From: Desulfovibrio sp.
GTDB taxonomy: Bacteria > Desulfobacterota > Desulfovibrionia > Desulfovibrionales > Desulfovibrionaceae
Direction of reading: 5' to 3'
Length of the DNA: 14,238 nucleotides
NCBI GenBank assembly: GCA_028708195.1
Contig: JAQVZK010000009.1
Location: forward strand, 3,278 to 17,515
Shown here: piece after piece, positions 1 to 7,196 of the stretch
Layout of the letters: every line of letters begins with the position of its first letter
Position numbering within the stretch: the first letter of the stretch is position 1
Position numbers and translations under genes: made by a program
The notes under the pieces: generated by a model
What the model saw: the letters and a program-made list of their open reading frames with translations, nothing else
Told to the model about the DNA's origin: nothing
Databases searched by the model: none

Positions 1-309
1 ACCTACTCCAACAATCAGAGCATGAGCCTGTGGCAGATACCCGTCTGCCGCTTCACCAGCGAGGACGGTTTGCGCCGTGAGGGCGACAACCTCTTCAGCG
101 CTTCGCCAGACGCCGGACAGATGGAAATGGGCGTGGCCGGAACAGAGAACTACGGCACCATCCGCGCCTACAATACCGAAAATTCCAACGTGGACATGGC
201 CACGGAAATGACCAATATGATCATTAACCAGCGCGGCTTCCAGTCCAACAGCAAGGTGGTCACCACCGCCGACCAGATGCTGCAGAAGGCCGTGGAGATG
301 AAGCGCTAG
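1..309 (+). CDS. flgE: Flagellar hook protein FlgE, C-terminal end (partial, 5' end outside window)
   Basis: The reading frame is open from base 1 and stops with TAG at 307-309, giving the last 102 residues of a longer protein. These residues carry the conserved C-terminal signature of flagellar rod/hook proteins. An upstream part, LWQIPVCRFTSEDGL, matches the usual 'l.qi.la.F.n..gL' strand. It is followed by a G-N-L-F motif and then the terminal helix NVDMATEMTNMIINQRGFQ and a TADQMLQKAVEMKR end. In the family this helix packs in the inner core of the hook. FlgE is preferred over FlgF or FlgG because of the SNVD...INQRGFQSNSK...TTADQMLQ wording, but the paralogs share this end, so the exact member is slightly uncertain. 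A strong terminator follows about 120 nt downstream, so this is the last gene of its operon. Confidence 0.85.
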   Translation, partial: TYSNNQSMSLWQIPVCRFTSEDGLRREGDNLFSASPDAGQMEMGVAGTENYGTIRAYNTENSNVDMATEMTNMIINQRGFQSNSKVVTTADQMLQKAVEMKR

Positions 310-429
310 CAGTTGCAAACAACGGTCTCTTTTGAAGCGCCTTGCCAACCGCAAAGGGGCGGCCAGCTCAGAGCGTGGATATGCCCAATAAAACATCCGC
401 GTGATGAATACTTTGGACTTCCTGTATTT

Positions 430-458
430 AAGCCCCCCCTTGCCGGGGGCTTTTTTAT
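430..458 (+). terminator. Rho-independent terminator after flgE
   Basis: The arms AAGCCCCC (430-437) and GGGGGCTT (445-452) enclose a 7-nt loop and are followed by a T-rich run from 451. This is a classical intrinsic terminator about 120 nt after the flgE stop. It isolates the flagellar gene from aroE. Confidence 0.85.
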
Positions 459-641
459 TATTTTTACAAATGCTATGCTGACGACACCCAATGCGCAAAG
501 CGCGGCATATTGTGTAAAAATGTCACCGTGATCCCGAGCAAGCCACGGGCCATGCGGTCGCATTGACTCTTTTCAGGCGGCGGCCCGGCCCGCCGTCAAT
601 GTGTGCGGCGGCGCGGCAACCAGCACGGAGAAGCCGAAGCC
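459..641. other. Intergenic region upstream of aroE
   Basis: Together with 310-458 this makes a 332-nt stretch without a gene between flgE and aroE. Apart from the terminator I see no convincing coding frame and no promoter with good -35 and -10 spacing. Bases 577-620 are very GC-rich (GGCGG/CCGCC blocks) and could fold in the aroE leader. The promoter for aroE is presumably here but cannot be pinned down. Confidence 0.4.
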
Positions 642-1565
642 ATGAATGCTTCCATACCGTCAGACACTCCTTCCACAGGCAAGAAACATCTTCAGCCTGA
701 AGCGCAAGCTGCCGCTGAAACCGTTCTTTACGGCGTCACGGGCTGGCCGCTGGCGCAAAGCCTTTCTCCCCTCCTGCACAACACGGGCTTCAAAACACTT
801 GGGCTGCCCGCCCTTTACCTGCGGTGGGAAATTGAGCCCATGCGTCTGCCCGCCTTTGTGGACAGCGTGCGCACCTTGCGCATTGGCGGTTGCTCTGTCA
901 CCATCCCCCACAAGATTGCCCTGCTGCCCCTGCTGGACAAAGTGAGCCCCCTGGCGCGTCAGGTGGGCGCGGTCAATACCATCTACTGGCAGGGTGACCA
1001 GCTTTGTGGCGAAAATACCGATGTGGCGGGCTTTATGGCCCCCCTTGCGCAGGAAGATTTGCGCGGCGCAAACGTGCTGCTGCTGGGCGCAGGCGGCGCG
1101 GCCAGAGCTGCCGCTGCGGGGCTGACGCACCTTGCCCAAGACCGCAGGGCGGGCGCTGTCTTTATCTGCACGCCCTCTGATTCGTCACACCTGCCCCTGG
1201 CTGAAGAGTTTGGCCTGACCCCCGTACCGTGGGCGCAGCGCCACGAAATTTCGGCCCGGCTTGTGGTCAACACGACCCCTCTTGGCATGCGCGGCAAGGC
1301 CGAAGATGAGACACCCTATTTTTTTGACCGCGCGGATACAATAATCGGCAAAAATGCAGTCCAAACGACCTCACTGGCCTACGACATCGTGTACAACCCG
1401 CTGAAAACACTGTTCCTGCGCGATGCCGCCAGCCACGGCAGACGCTGCCTTTCTGGCATGGACATGTTTTTGGGCCAGGGCGACGCGCAGTTTCGCCTGT
1501 GGACAGGGCAGGGCCTGCCCCTTGAATCTCGGCGCGCACTGGAAGCAACCCTGGCCTCGGGCTAG
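642..1565 (+). CDS. aroE: Shikimate dehydrogenase (NADP+)
   Basis: This 307-residue cytoplasmic enzyme reduces 3-dehydroshikimate to shikimate with NADPH. The N-terminal substrate domain shows YGVTGWPLAQSLSP (residues 30-43), whose SLSP serines bind shikimate. GCSVTIPHK carries the catalytic lysine, and GENTDVAGF carries the conserved Asn/Asp pair. The Rossmann domain has LLLGAGGAARAA, followed by VVNTTPLGM and the C-terminal YDIVYNP and LSGMDMFLGQGDAQF elements. The ATG at 642 is chosen because a GGAG (627-630) precedes it. A GTG at 603 would add 13 residues with no better ribosome site. Even so, the protein has about 28 extra residues before the first conserved strand, of Ala/Pro/Thr-rich composition. 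The next gene, aroQ, makes its substrate, so the two form a small shikimate operon. Confidence 0.92.
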   Translation: MNASIPSDTPSTGKKHLQPEAQAAAETVLYGVTGWPLAQSLSPLLHNTGFKTLGLPALYLRWEIEPMRLPAFVDSVRTLRIGGCSVTIPHKIALLPLLDKVSPLARQVGAVNTIYWQGDQLCGENTDVAGFMAPLAQEDLRGANVLLLGAGGAARAAAAGLTHLAQDRRAGAVFICTPSDSSHLPLAEEFGLTPVPWAQRHEISARLVVNTTPLGMRGKAEDETPYFFDRADTIIGKNAVQTTSLAYDIVYNPLKTLFLRDAASHGRRCLSGMDMFLGQGDAQFRLWTGQGLPLESRRALEATLASG

Positions 1566-1731
1566 CTTATTTTATCGACAAGAGGCAGCTTCTGCTATGA
1601 CAACAACCTCAACGCCTGAACCACAACACCATTCCACACGCGTGCTTGCGGCCGCTGTGGAGTACATACAGGGTACCAAGCCCGGGCCGCCGGATATCCC
1701 CCGTCGCCGGTCATACGCAAGCGAGGTTAAT

Positions 1732-2178
1732 ATGCGCATACTAGTTTTGCATGGCGTCAACCTGAACATGTTTGGCAGGCGTGACCCCATCCAGTACGGC
1801 AATGCCACTCTGGCCCAGATAGATTCCGGGTTGGAGGCGCTGGCCAGGGAACTTGGCATTACAGTGGAATGCTTTCAGACAAATCATGAAGGCGAAATGG
1901 TTGAGCGCATCCATAAGGCCCTGGACGAAGAAGTTCAGGCTGTGGTTATCAATGCCGGAGCATGGACCCATTACAGCCACGCCATCGCCGACGCCTTGGC
2001 CATCTTGAAAATACCCGTTGTGGAAGTGCACATGTCCAATGTTCACGCCCGTGAGAGCTTCAGACACAATTCTGTACTGTCAGCCGTGTGCACGGGCAGC
2101 ATCTGCGGCTTCGGGCCAGCCAGCTATCTGCTTGGTCTTCGGGCCGCGCGTAACGCGGTCATACACATGAACAAATAG
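1732..2178 (+). CDS. aroQ: 3-dehydroquinate dehydratase, type II
   Basis: This 148-residue protein has the normal length of the dodecameric type II dehydroquinases, which convert 3-dehydroquinate to 3-dehydroshikimate. The expected active-site residues are present: Arg17 and Tyr22 on the flexible lid (GRRDPIQYG), Asn74 and His80 (INAGAWTHYS), His100 and Ser102 (EVHMSN), and Arg107 (HARESFRH). The usual NGPNLN motif reads HGVNLN (residues 7-12), which is a noticeable deviation. The ATG at 1732 starts exactly where the family starts and has GAGG at 1723-1726. However, the frame stays open upstream to an ATG at 1597, which has AGAGG at 1581-1585 and lies only 31 nt after aroE. A 45-residue N-terminal extension is therefore possible. 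The gene follows aroE and is closed by a strong terminator. Confidence 0.9.
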   Translation: MRILVLHGVNLNMFGRRDPIQYGNATLAQIDSGLEALARELGITVECFQTNHEGEMVERIHKALDEEVQAVVINAGAWTHYSHAIADALAILKIPVVEVHMSNVHARESFRHNSVLSAVCTGSICGFGPASYLLGLRAARNAVIHMNK

Positions 2179-2180
2179 AC

Positions 2181-2225
2181 AAAAGCTAGTTCCAGTACAT
2201 TCCACTGTACTGGAACTAGCTTTTT
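2181..2225 (+). terminator. Rho-independent terminator after aroQ (perfect 19-bp stem)
   Basis: The left arm 2181-2199 (AAAAGCTAGTTCCAGTACA) pairs perfectly with 2206-2224 across a 6-nt loop and runs straight into T residues. It begins 2 nt after the aroQ stop. The A-rich 5' arm also makes it plausible in the reverse direction. It separates the aro operon from hdrC. Confidence 0.92.
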
Positions 2226-2231
2226 GTATTT

Positions 2232-2279
2232 TTGTGCGTTACTCAATATGACATTATCATTTGTTCAGGGGTTCCCCTG
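2232..2279 (+). promoter_or_regulatory. Candidate promoter and operator-like palindrome upstream of hdrC
   Basis: TTGTGC (2232-2237) and TATCAT (2255-2260) with a 17-nt spacer resemble sigma-70 -35 and -10 boxes. A perfect inverted repeat, CAGGGG-TT-CCCCTG (2266-2279), lies where transcription would begin and could be an operator or a small leader hairpin. This is the only gap before the six-gene hdr-flx operon, so its promoter should be here. The boxes match only partly. No clear Rex site was found, although NADH-linked control would make sense. Confidence 0.35.
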
Positions 2280-2303
2280 TCAGCCTCTAACCAGAGAGTT
2301 CTC

Positions 2304-2885
2304 ATGAACGACGCCATCAATCTGAGCCGGATGCGCGACACCGCTTTTACAGCGGAAGTGGAGGCGCTAAGCGGCCAAAACGTGTCTACCTGCTATCAGT
2401 GTGGCAACTGCACAGCCGGCTGCCCGGCAGGGCTCGCCTATGACCTTCAGGTCAACAAGATCATGCGCGCTGTGCAGCTTGGCCTCAGAGATGAAGTGCT
2501 CAATTCGCGCTCCATCTGGATGTGCCTTTCCTGCTCCACCTGTAGTCTCCGCTGCCCCAACAACATTGACGTTGCGGGCATAATGGAAACCCTGCGCCAC
2601 ATGGCCCGCAAGGAAGGCCGCGTGACCGTGCCCAAGGTGGAAAAGTTCTGGTTTTCCTTTCTGGACACAGTGCGCGCCTTTGGCCGCACCTATGAAATCG
2701 GCACTATGGCCCTGTTCATGATGCGCTCCATGCGCGTTTTTACAGATCTGGACCTGGCCCCAGAAGCCCTCAAAAAAGGCAAGCTTGGCCTCAAGCCCCA
2801 TGTGCTGCCCCAGGGAGCCGCCCCGGTTTCACGCATTTTTGAGCGCTATAAGGAGCGCGCCAAGCGCGAGGGGGTTCGCCCATGA
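2304..2885 (+). CDS. hdrC: Heterodisulfide reductase subunit C-like iron-sulfur protein
   Basis: This 193-residue HdrC-type electron-transfer subunit has two ferredoxin-like [4Fe-4S] motifs, Cys30-x2-Cys33-x2-Cys36-x3-Cys40 and Cys74-x2-Cys77-x2-Cys80-x3-Cys84, each ending in Cys-Pro. The rest is helical and lacks the haem-binding membrane part of HdrE-linked forms, so it is cytoplasmic. It should pass electrons from the HdrA flavin/Fe-S chain to HdrB. The ATG at 2304 is chosen because AGAGAG precedes it and because the family begins just before the first Cys motif. The frame can be extended to TTG 2232 but without support. The stop overlaps the hdrB start (ATGA), implying translational coupling. 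The subunit order C-B-A followed by flx genes is that of the Desulfovibrio vulgaris hdr-flx cluster as I recall it. Confidence 0.9.
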   Translation: MNDAINLSRMRDTAFTAEVEALSGQNVSTCYQCGNCTAGCPAGLAYDLQVNKIMRAVQLGLRDEVLNSRSIWMCLSCSTCSLRCPNNIDVAGIMETLRHMARKEGRVTVPKVEKFWFSFLDTVRAFGRTYEIGTMALFMMRSMRVFTDLDLAPEALKKGKLGLKPHVLPQGAAPVSRIFERYKERAKREGVRP

Positions 2886-3802
2886 ATTTTGCCTACTACC
2901 CCGGCTGCTCGGCCAGGGGGTCTTCAAAAGACTATGAAATGTCCACCCAGGCCGTCTGCAAGGCCCTGGACATCAACCTCGTGGATATCCCTGACTGGAA
3001 CTGCTGTGGTTCCACCCCGGCCCATGCCGTGGATACCGAACTTTCCGCCGCGCTCTGCGTGCGCAACCTCGACATAGCCGCCCAGCAGCAGGCCGAGCTT
3101 TTGCTCACGCCCTGCCCGAGCTGTTTGTCCAACCTCAAGCTGGCCGCCAACCGCATGCAAGACCCCGCCTTCCGCACGCGGGTGGACGAACTGCTTGACG
3201 GCCCTTCGGCCAGAAACTTCCCGCCCGTGACCTCCGTCATGCAGGGCATCGCCGAAACCATTGATATGGAAACCATCGCCGCCCGCGTGCGCAAAAGCCT
3301 CAAGGGCCTCAGGCTGGCCGCCTATTACGGCTGTCTCATGAGCCGCCCTGCGGAAATCATGAACTTCGGCGATCCGGAAAATCCCACGCTTATGGAAAGC
3401 ATGCTGACCGCCTGTGGGGCAGAAATGGTGGACTTTCCCCTCAAAACGGCCTGTTGCGGCGCATCGTTCGGCATTCCCGAACGCGTCATGACGGCCCGCA
3501 ACTCGGGCCGTATTCTTGACCTTGCCGCCCAGCTTGGCGTGGACGCGGTCATCGTGGCCTGTCCGCTCTGCCAGATGAACCTTGACCTGCGCCAGCAGCA
3601 GGCCTCCAAGGAGATGGGCACCACCTTCAACCTGCCCGTGCTCTACTTCACCCAGATGATGGGGCTTGCCTTTGCCCTTGACCACAAGGAACTGGGGCTT
3701 AACAAACTGCGCGTCAGCCCTGACGGCCTCATCCGCAAGCTGGACGAACTGCGGCATAATTCCGCCGCCGCAGACAAGGCCGCTGAAGGAGGCAGGTCAT
3801 GA
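2882..3802 (+). CDS. hdrB: Heterodisulfide reductase subunit B-like protein (two CCG domains)
   Basis: This 306-residue protein has two cysteine-rich CCG domains. The first has Cys9, Cys41-Cys42-Gly43 and Cys78-x2-Cys81. The second has Cys151, Cys191-Cys192-Gly193 and Cys227-x2-Cys230. In methanogen HdrB these ligate two non-cubane [4Fe-4S] clusters that reduce the CoM-S-S-CoB disulfide. A sulfate reducer lacks that heterodisulfide, so the substrate is probably another disulfide such as that of DsrC (inference from family work). All ligands are intact, so the subunit should be active. GAGGGGG at 2868-2874 is its ribosome site. It overlaps hdrC by 4 nt at its start and hdrA by 4 nt at its end. 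The tail after residue 285 is Ala-rich and poorly conserved. Confidence 0.92.
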   Translation: MNFAYYPGCSARGSSKDYEMSTQAVCKALDINLVDIPDWNCCGSTPAHAVDTELSAALCVRNLDIAAQQQAELLLTPCPSCLSNLKLAANRMQDPAFRTRVDELLDGPSARNFPPVTSVMQGIAETIDMETIAARVRKSLKGLRLAAYYGCLMSRPAEIMNFGDPENPTLMESMLTACGAEMVDFPLKTACCGASFGIPERVMTARNSGRILDLAAQLGVDAVIVACPLCQMNLDLRQQQASKEMGTTFNLPVLYFTQMMGLAFALDHKELGLNKLRVSPDGLIRKLDELRHNSAAADKAAEGGRS

Positions 3803-5760
3803 GAATAGGTGTTTTTATCTGCCACTGCGGCAGCAATATCGCGGGCACCGTCGACTGTGCCAAGGTGGCGGAGATTGCCCGCACCTTTCCTGACGTGGTG
3901 TATGCCGACGACCCCATGTACACCTGCGCCGAACCCGGCCAGGCCGCCATTGAAGCCGCCATTCACGAGCACAAGCTCGACGGCGTGGTGGTTGCCTCCT
4001 GTTCGCCCCGCATGCACGAGCCCACCTTCCGCCGCACGGTGGAACGCGCGGGCCTGAACCGCTTCATGCTTGAAATGGCCAACATCCGCGAGCACGTTTC
4101 GTGGATTGGCCGCGACATGAACGCCAATACCAACAAATCCGCAGAGCTTGTGTTGCTGGCGGTTGAAAAGCTGCGCAACAACAAGCCCCTGCTGGCCAAA
4201 AGCTTTGATGTGACCAAGCGCGTGCTGGTCATCGGCGGCGGCGTGGCGGGCATTCAGGCCGCCCTTGACTGCGCCGACGGCGGCGTGTCCGTGGTGCTTG
4301 TGGAGCGTGACGCCACCATCGGCGGCAAAATGGCCAAGCTGGACAAGACCTTCCCCACGGTGGACTGCTCGGCCTGTATTCTCGGCCCCAAGATGGTGGA
4401 CGTGGCCCAGCACTCCAACATCACGCTCTACGCCTATTCCGAAGTGGAAGACGTTTCGGGCTATGTGGGCAACTTCACGGTCAAAATCCGCAAACGCACC
4501 ACCTATGTGGACTGGAACCTCTGCACGGGCTGCGGGGCCTGCACCGAAAAATGCCCCAGCAAAAAAACACCCGACGCTTTCAATGAGCTCATAAGCGACA
4601 CCACGGCCATCACCATCGCCTTTCCTCAGGCCATACCCAAGAAGGCCGTCATCAACGCCGCCCACTGCCGCCAGTTCATCAAGGGCAAGTGCGGCGTGTG
4701 CGCCAAGATATGCCCCACCGGGGCCATCAAGTATGACATGGAAGACGAGATCATCACCGAAGAGGTGGGCAGCATCATTGCCGCCACCGGGTATGACCTT
4801 ATGGACTGGACCGTGTATCAGGAATACGGCGGCGGCGCGTATCCCGACGTTATCACCTCCCTGCAGTACGAACGCCTGCTCAACGCCTCCGGCCCCACAG
4901 CCGGGCACATCAAGCGCCCCTCGGACGGCAAGGAACCCAAGAACATCGTGTTTGTGCAGTGCGTTGGCTCGCGTGACAAGTCCATCGGGCGTCCCTACTG
5001 CTCTGGCTTCTGCTGCATGTACACGGCCAAGCAGGCCATTCTGACCAAGGACCACATTCCCGATTCCCAGTCCTACGTCTTCTATATGGACATCCGCGCC
5101 GCGGGCAAGATGTACGACGAGTTCACCCGCCGCACCATGGAAGAATACGGTACGGAATACATCCGCGGGCGCGTCTCGCAGATCTACCCCGACGGGCAGG
5201 GCCAGCTTGTGGTTATGGGTGTGGACACGCTCATGGGTCAGGCCATTGAAATCAAGGCCGACCTCGTGGTGCTGGCCGTGGGCATCGAGGCCAGCAAGGG
5301 CGCGCCCCAACTGGCCGAAAAGCTGCGCATCTCTTACGACAGCTACGGCTTCTTTATGGAAAGCCATGTGAAGCTCAAGCCGGTAGAAACCAACACCGCC
5401 GGTGTATATCTGGCTGGCGTGTGCCAGGGCACCAAGGACATTCCCGCCTCTGTGGCCCAGGGCTCGGCGGCGGCGGCCAAGGTACTGGCGCTCTTCTCCA
5501 AGGACAAGCTCGAAAGCGACCCGCAGATCGCCCAGGTGGACATGCGCCGCTGCGTCAACTGCGGCAAGTGCATCCAGTGCTGCCCCTTTGGGGCCATCAA
5601 GGAAGTGGAAATACGCGGTGAAGGCAAGGCGCAAGTTATCGAGACCGTCTGCCAGGGCTGCGGCCTCTGCACGGCCACCTGCCCGCAGGGCGCCATTCAG
5701 CTTTCCCACGCCACAGACAACCAGATCCTTGCGGAGGTTAACGCGCTATGCCAGTGTTAG
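3799..5760 (+). CDS. hdrA: Heterodisulfide reductase subunit A-like flavin/iron-sulfur protein
   Basis: This 653-residue HdrA has the full bacterial architecture. The N-terminal domain starts IGVFICHCGSNI. A thioredoxin-reductase-like FAD domain shows VIGGGVAGIQAA (Gly146-148) and the CSACILGPKM and GFCCMYTAKQA motifs typical of HdrA. Inserted ferredoxin motifs are at Cys242/245/248/252 and at Cys290-x7-Cys298-x2-Cys301-x3-Cys305. Two more are at the C-terminus (Cys585/588/591/595 and Cys618/621/624/628). HdrA FAD is the known bifurcation site in methanogen Hdr. Here it should split electron pairs from Flx between HdrB and ferredoxin. AAGGAGG (3786-3792) is a strong ribosome site. The gene overlaps hdrB by 4 nt and the following flx gene by 13 nt. 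There is no sign of damage. A selenocysteine is not needed, since all ligands are encoded as Cys. Confidence 0.93.
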   Translation: MRIGVFICHCGSNIAGTVDCAKVAEIARTFPDVVYADDPMYTCAEPGQAAIEAAIHEHKLDGVVVASCSPRMHEPTFRRTVERAGLNRFMLEMANIREHVSWIGRDMNANTNKSAELVLLAVEKLRNNKPLLAKSFDVTKRVLVIGGGVAGIQAALDCADGGVSVVLVERDATIGGKMAKLDKTFPTVDCSACILGPKMVDVAQHSNITLYAYSEVEDVSGYVGNFTVKIRKRTTYVDWNLCTGCGACTEKCPSKKTPDAFNELISDTTAITIAFPQAIPKKAVINAAHCRQFIKGKCGVCAKICPTGAIKYDMEDEIITEEVGSIIAATGYDLMDWTVYQEYGGGAYPDVITSLQYERLLNASGPTAGHIKRPSDGKEPKNIVFVQCVGSRDKSIGRPYCSGFCCMYTAKQAILTKDHIPDSQSYVFYMDIRAAGKMYDEFTRRTMEEYGTEYIRGRVSQIYPDGQGQLVVMGVDTLMGQAIEIKADLVVLAVGIEASKGAPQLAEKLRISYDSYGFFMESHVKLKPVETNTAGVYLAGVCQGTKDIPASVAQGSAAAAKVLALFSKDKLESDPQIAQVDMRRCVNCGKCIQCCPFGAIKEVEIRGEGKAQVIETVCQGCGLCTATCPQGAIQLSHATDNQILAEVNALCQC

Positions 5761-7196
5761 AAGGCAAAGAATTGCGGATTGTGGGTTTTCTCTGCAACTG
5801 GTGCTCCTATGGCGGCGCCGACACTGCTGGTGTGGCCCGCGCCACCCAGCCCACAGATCTGCGTATCATACGCGTGCCCTGCTCGGGCCGCATTGACCCC
5901 CTGTTCATCGTCAAGGCCCTGCTCAACGGGGCGGACGGCGTGCTGGTTTCCGGCTGCCATCCGCGTGACTGCCACTATGCGGCCGGCAACTTTTACGCCC
6001 GCCGCCGCCTTGAAGTGCTCAAGCAGTTTCTGCCCGTGCTCGGCATTGACGACCGCCGCTTTGAATACACCTGGGTTTCGGCTTCCGAAGGCCAGCGCTG
6101 GCAGCAGGTGGTGACGGTCTTTACCGACCGCATCCACAAGCTCGGCCCCGCGCCCAGCCTTGAAGATCCCGAACCGCTGCTCAAGATCGCCGACATGGCG
6201 CTGACCTCCCTGCGGCCTCTGGGTACAGGGCAGGCATCGGCCCTCGGCGAACTCAAGGACGCCATCAAGGCCAAGCTGCCTGAACTGGATATGGTCCTCG
6301 GCTGGGGCGAAGGCTATGACGCCGCCCACACCGTGCCCATCTTCATGAAGACGCCCGAAGACGTGGACAAACTCGTCTGGGGCCCCTTCAACGTCAACAA
6401 CCTTGCCGTGTACCTGCCGTCCTTCAAGGGCAAAAAGGTGGGCATCGTGGTCAAGGGCTGCGACTCGCGCTCCGTAGTGGAACTGCTGCAGGAAAAGCTC
6501 ATCCGCCGCGAGGATGTAACCATCTTCGCCATGCCCTGCGAGGGCACGCTGGATATGGCCCGCGTCAATCAGGGGCTTGGCCGGTATACAAAGATCGACA
6601 AGGTGGAATACGACGAGGCCGGGGTTACCATCACGGCTGACGGCAAGCCCACCCGCTTCTGCATGACGGATTACGCGCAGGGCAAATGCTACGGCTGTAC
6701 CACGCCTTCGGCTGTTCTGGCCGATACGCGCCTTGGCGTCCCCGCCAAGGTGGAAGCTGCCCCGCACACCCCGCCGGAACTGGCCCTGCTGGACTCTATG
6801 ACGCTTGAAGAGCGCATGGCTTTCTGGCGTGGACAGATGGACCGCTGCCTGCGCTGCTACGCCTGCCGTAACGCCTGTCCCATGTGTGTCTGCCGCGACT
6901 TCTGCGTGTCTGACAGCCGCGACCCGCACTGGATGACGCAGGACGACAGCGTGAAAGAAAAGCTGTTCTTCCAGACCATACACGCCATGCACCTTGCCGG
7001 GCGCTGCACGGGCTGCGGCGAATGCCAGCGGGCCTGCCCCGTGGGCATTCCCATTCTGGCCCTGCGCCAGCAGATTGGCCGCGCCGTGAGCCAGCTCTTT
7101 GACGGCTACAAATCGGGCATCAATGCCGAGGCCGTGCCGCCGCTTCTGGGCTATGAAGTGGAAGAAAAGAACATCCATGAGAGGGACTGGAAATGA
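5748..7196 (+). CDS. FlxD/MvhD-like domain fused to FlxC-like iron-sulfur protein
   Basis: This 482-residue two-part protein begins with a domain (residues about 8-140) that matches the MvhD/FlxD delta subunit, which carries a [2Fe-2S] cluster and docks on HdrA: FLCNWCSYGGADTAG (Cys16, Cys19), VPCSGRIDP (Cys45) and GCHPRDCHY (Cys70, Cys75). The rest resembles FrhB/F420-dehydrogenase-beta and 4Fe-4S proteins, with KGCDSRSV (Cys238), MPCEG (Cys264), GKCYGC (Cys314, Cys317) and two clusters (Cys367/370/373/377, plus Cys380 and 382, and Cys420/423/426/430). It should carry electrons from FlxA/FlxB into HdrA. The start at 5748 has GGAGG (5733-5737) and overlaps the hdrA stop. There is no internal stop or frameshift between the parts. 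Calling it a FlxD-FlxC fusion rests on domain content and on recall that D. vulgaris has four separate flx genes. Confidence 0.82.
   Translation: MPVLEGKELRIVGFLCNWCSYGGADTAGVARATQPTDLRIIRVPCSGRIDPLFIVKALLNGADGVLVSGCHPRDCHYAAGNFYARRRLEVLKQFLPVLGIDDRRFEYTWVSASEGQRWQQVVTVFTDRIHKLGPAPSLEDPEPLLKIADMALTSLRPLGTGQASALGELKDAIKAKLPELDMVLGWGEGYDAAHTVPIFMKTPEDVDKLVWGPFNVNNLAVYLPSFKGKKVGIVVKGCDSRSVVELLQEKLIRREDVTIFAMPCEGTLDMARVNQGLGRYTKIDKVEYDEAGVTITADGKPTRFCMTDYAQGKCYGCTTPSAVLADTRLGVPAKVEAAPHTPPELALLDSMTLEERMAFWRGQMDRCLRCYACRNACPMCVCRDFCVSDSRDPHWMTQDDSVKEKLFFQTIHAMHLAGRCTGCGECQRACPVGIPILALRQQIGRAVSQLFDGYKSGINAEAVPPLLGYEVEEKNIHERDWK

Noticed and set aside
511..530. TTGTGTAAAAATGTCACC resembling a Rex or CRP-type palindrome upstream of aroE
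   Set aside because: The half-sites are spaced one base off from both consensus forms, and a biosynthetic gene has no obvious reason for such control.
603..641. GTG start for aroE
   Set aside because: It would add 13 Arg-rich residues that are not part of the family, and GGAG precedes the ATG at 642.
1638..1745. Cluster of restriction-site-like palindromes suggesting vector or cloning-linker contamination
   Set aside because: The sequence stays in frame with aroQ and is flanked by normal chromosomal genes. The order is not that of a linker I recognise. A dense set of GC-rich palindromes can arise by chance.
3643..5709. Very long open frame on the minus strand opposite hdrA
   Set aside because: It lies antisense to hdrA, whose family motifs are unambiguous. 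Its translation is Ala/Gly/His-rich without domains, as expected of a GC-rich shadow frame.
5757..7178. Long minus-strand open frame opposite the FlxD/C gene
   Set aside because: Same reasoning: low-complexity composition, no motif, and a real Fe-S protein on the other strand.
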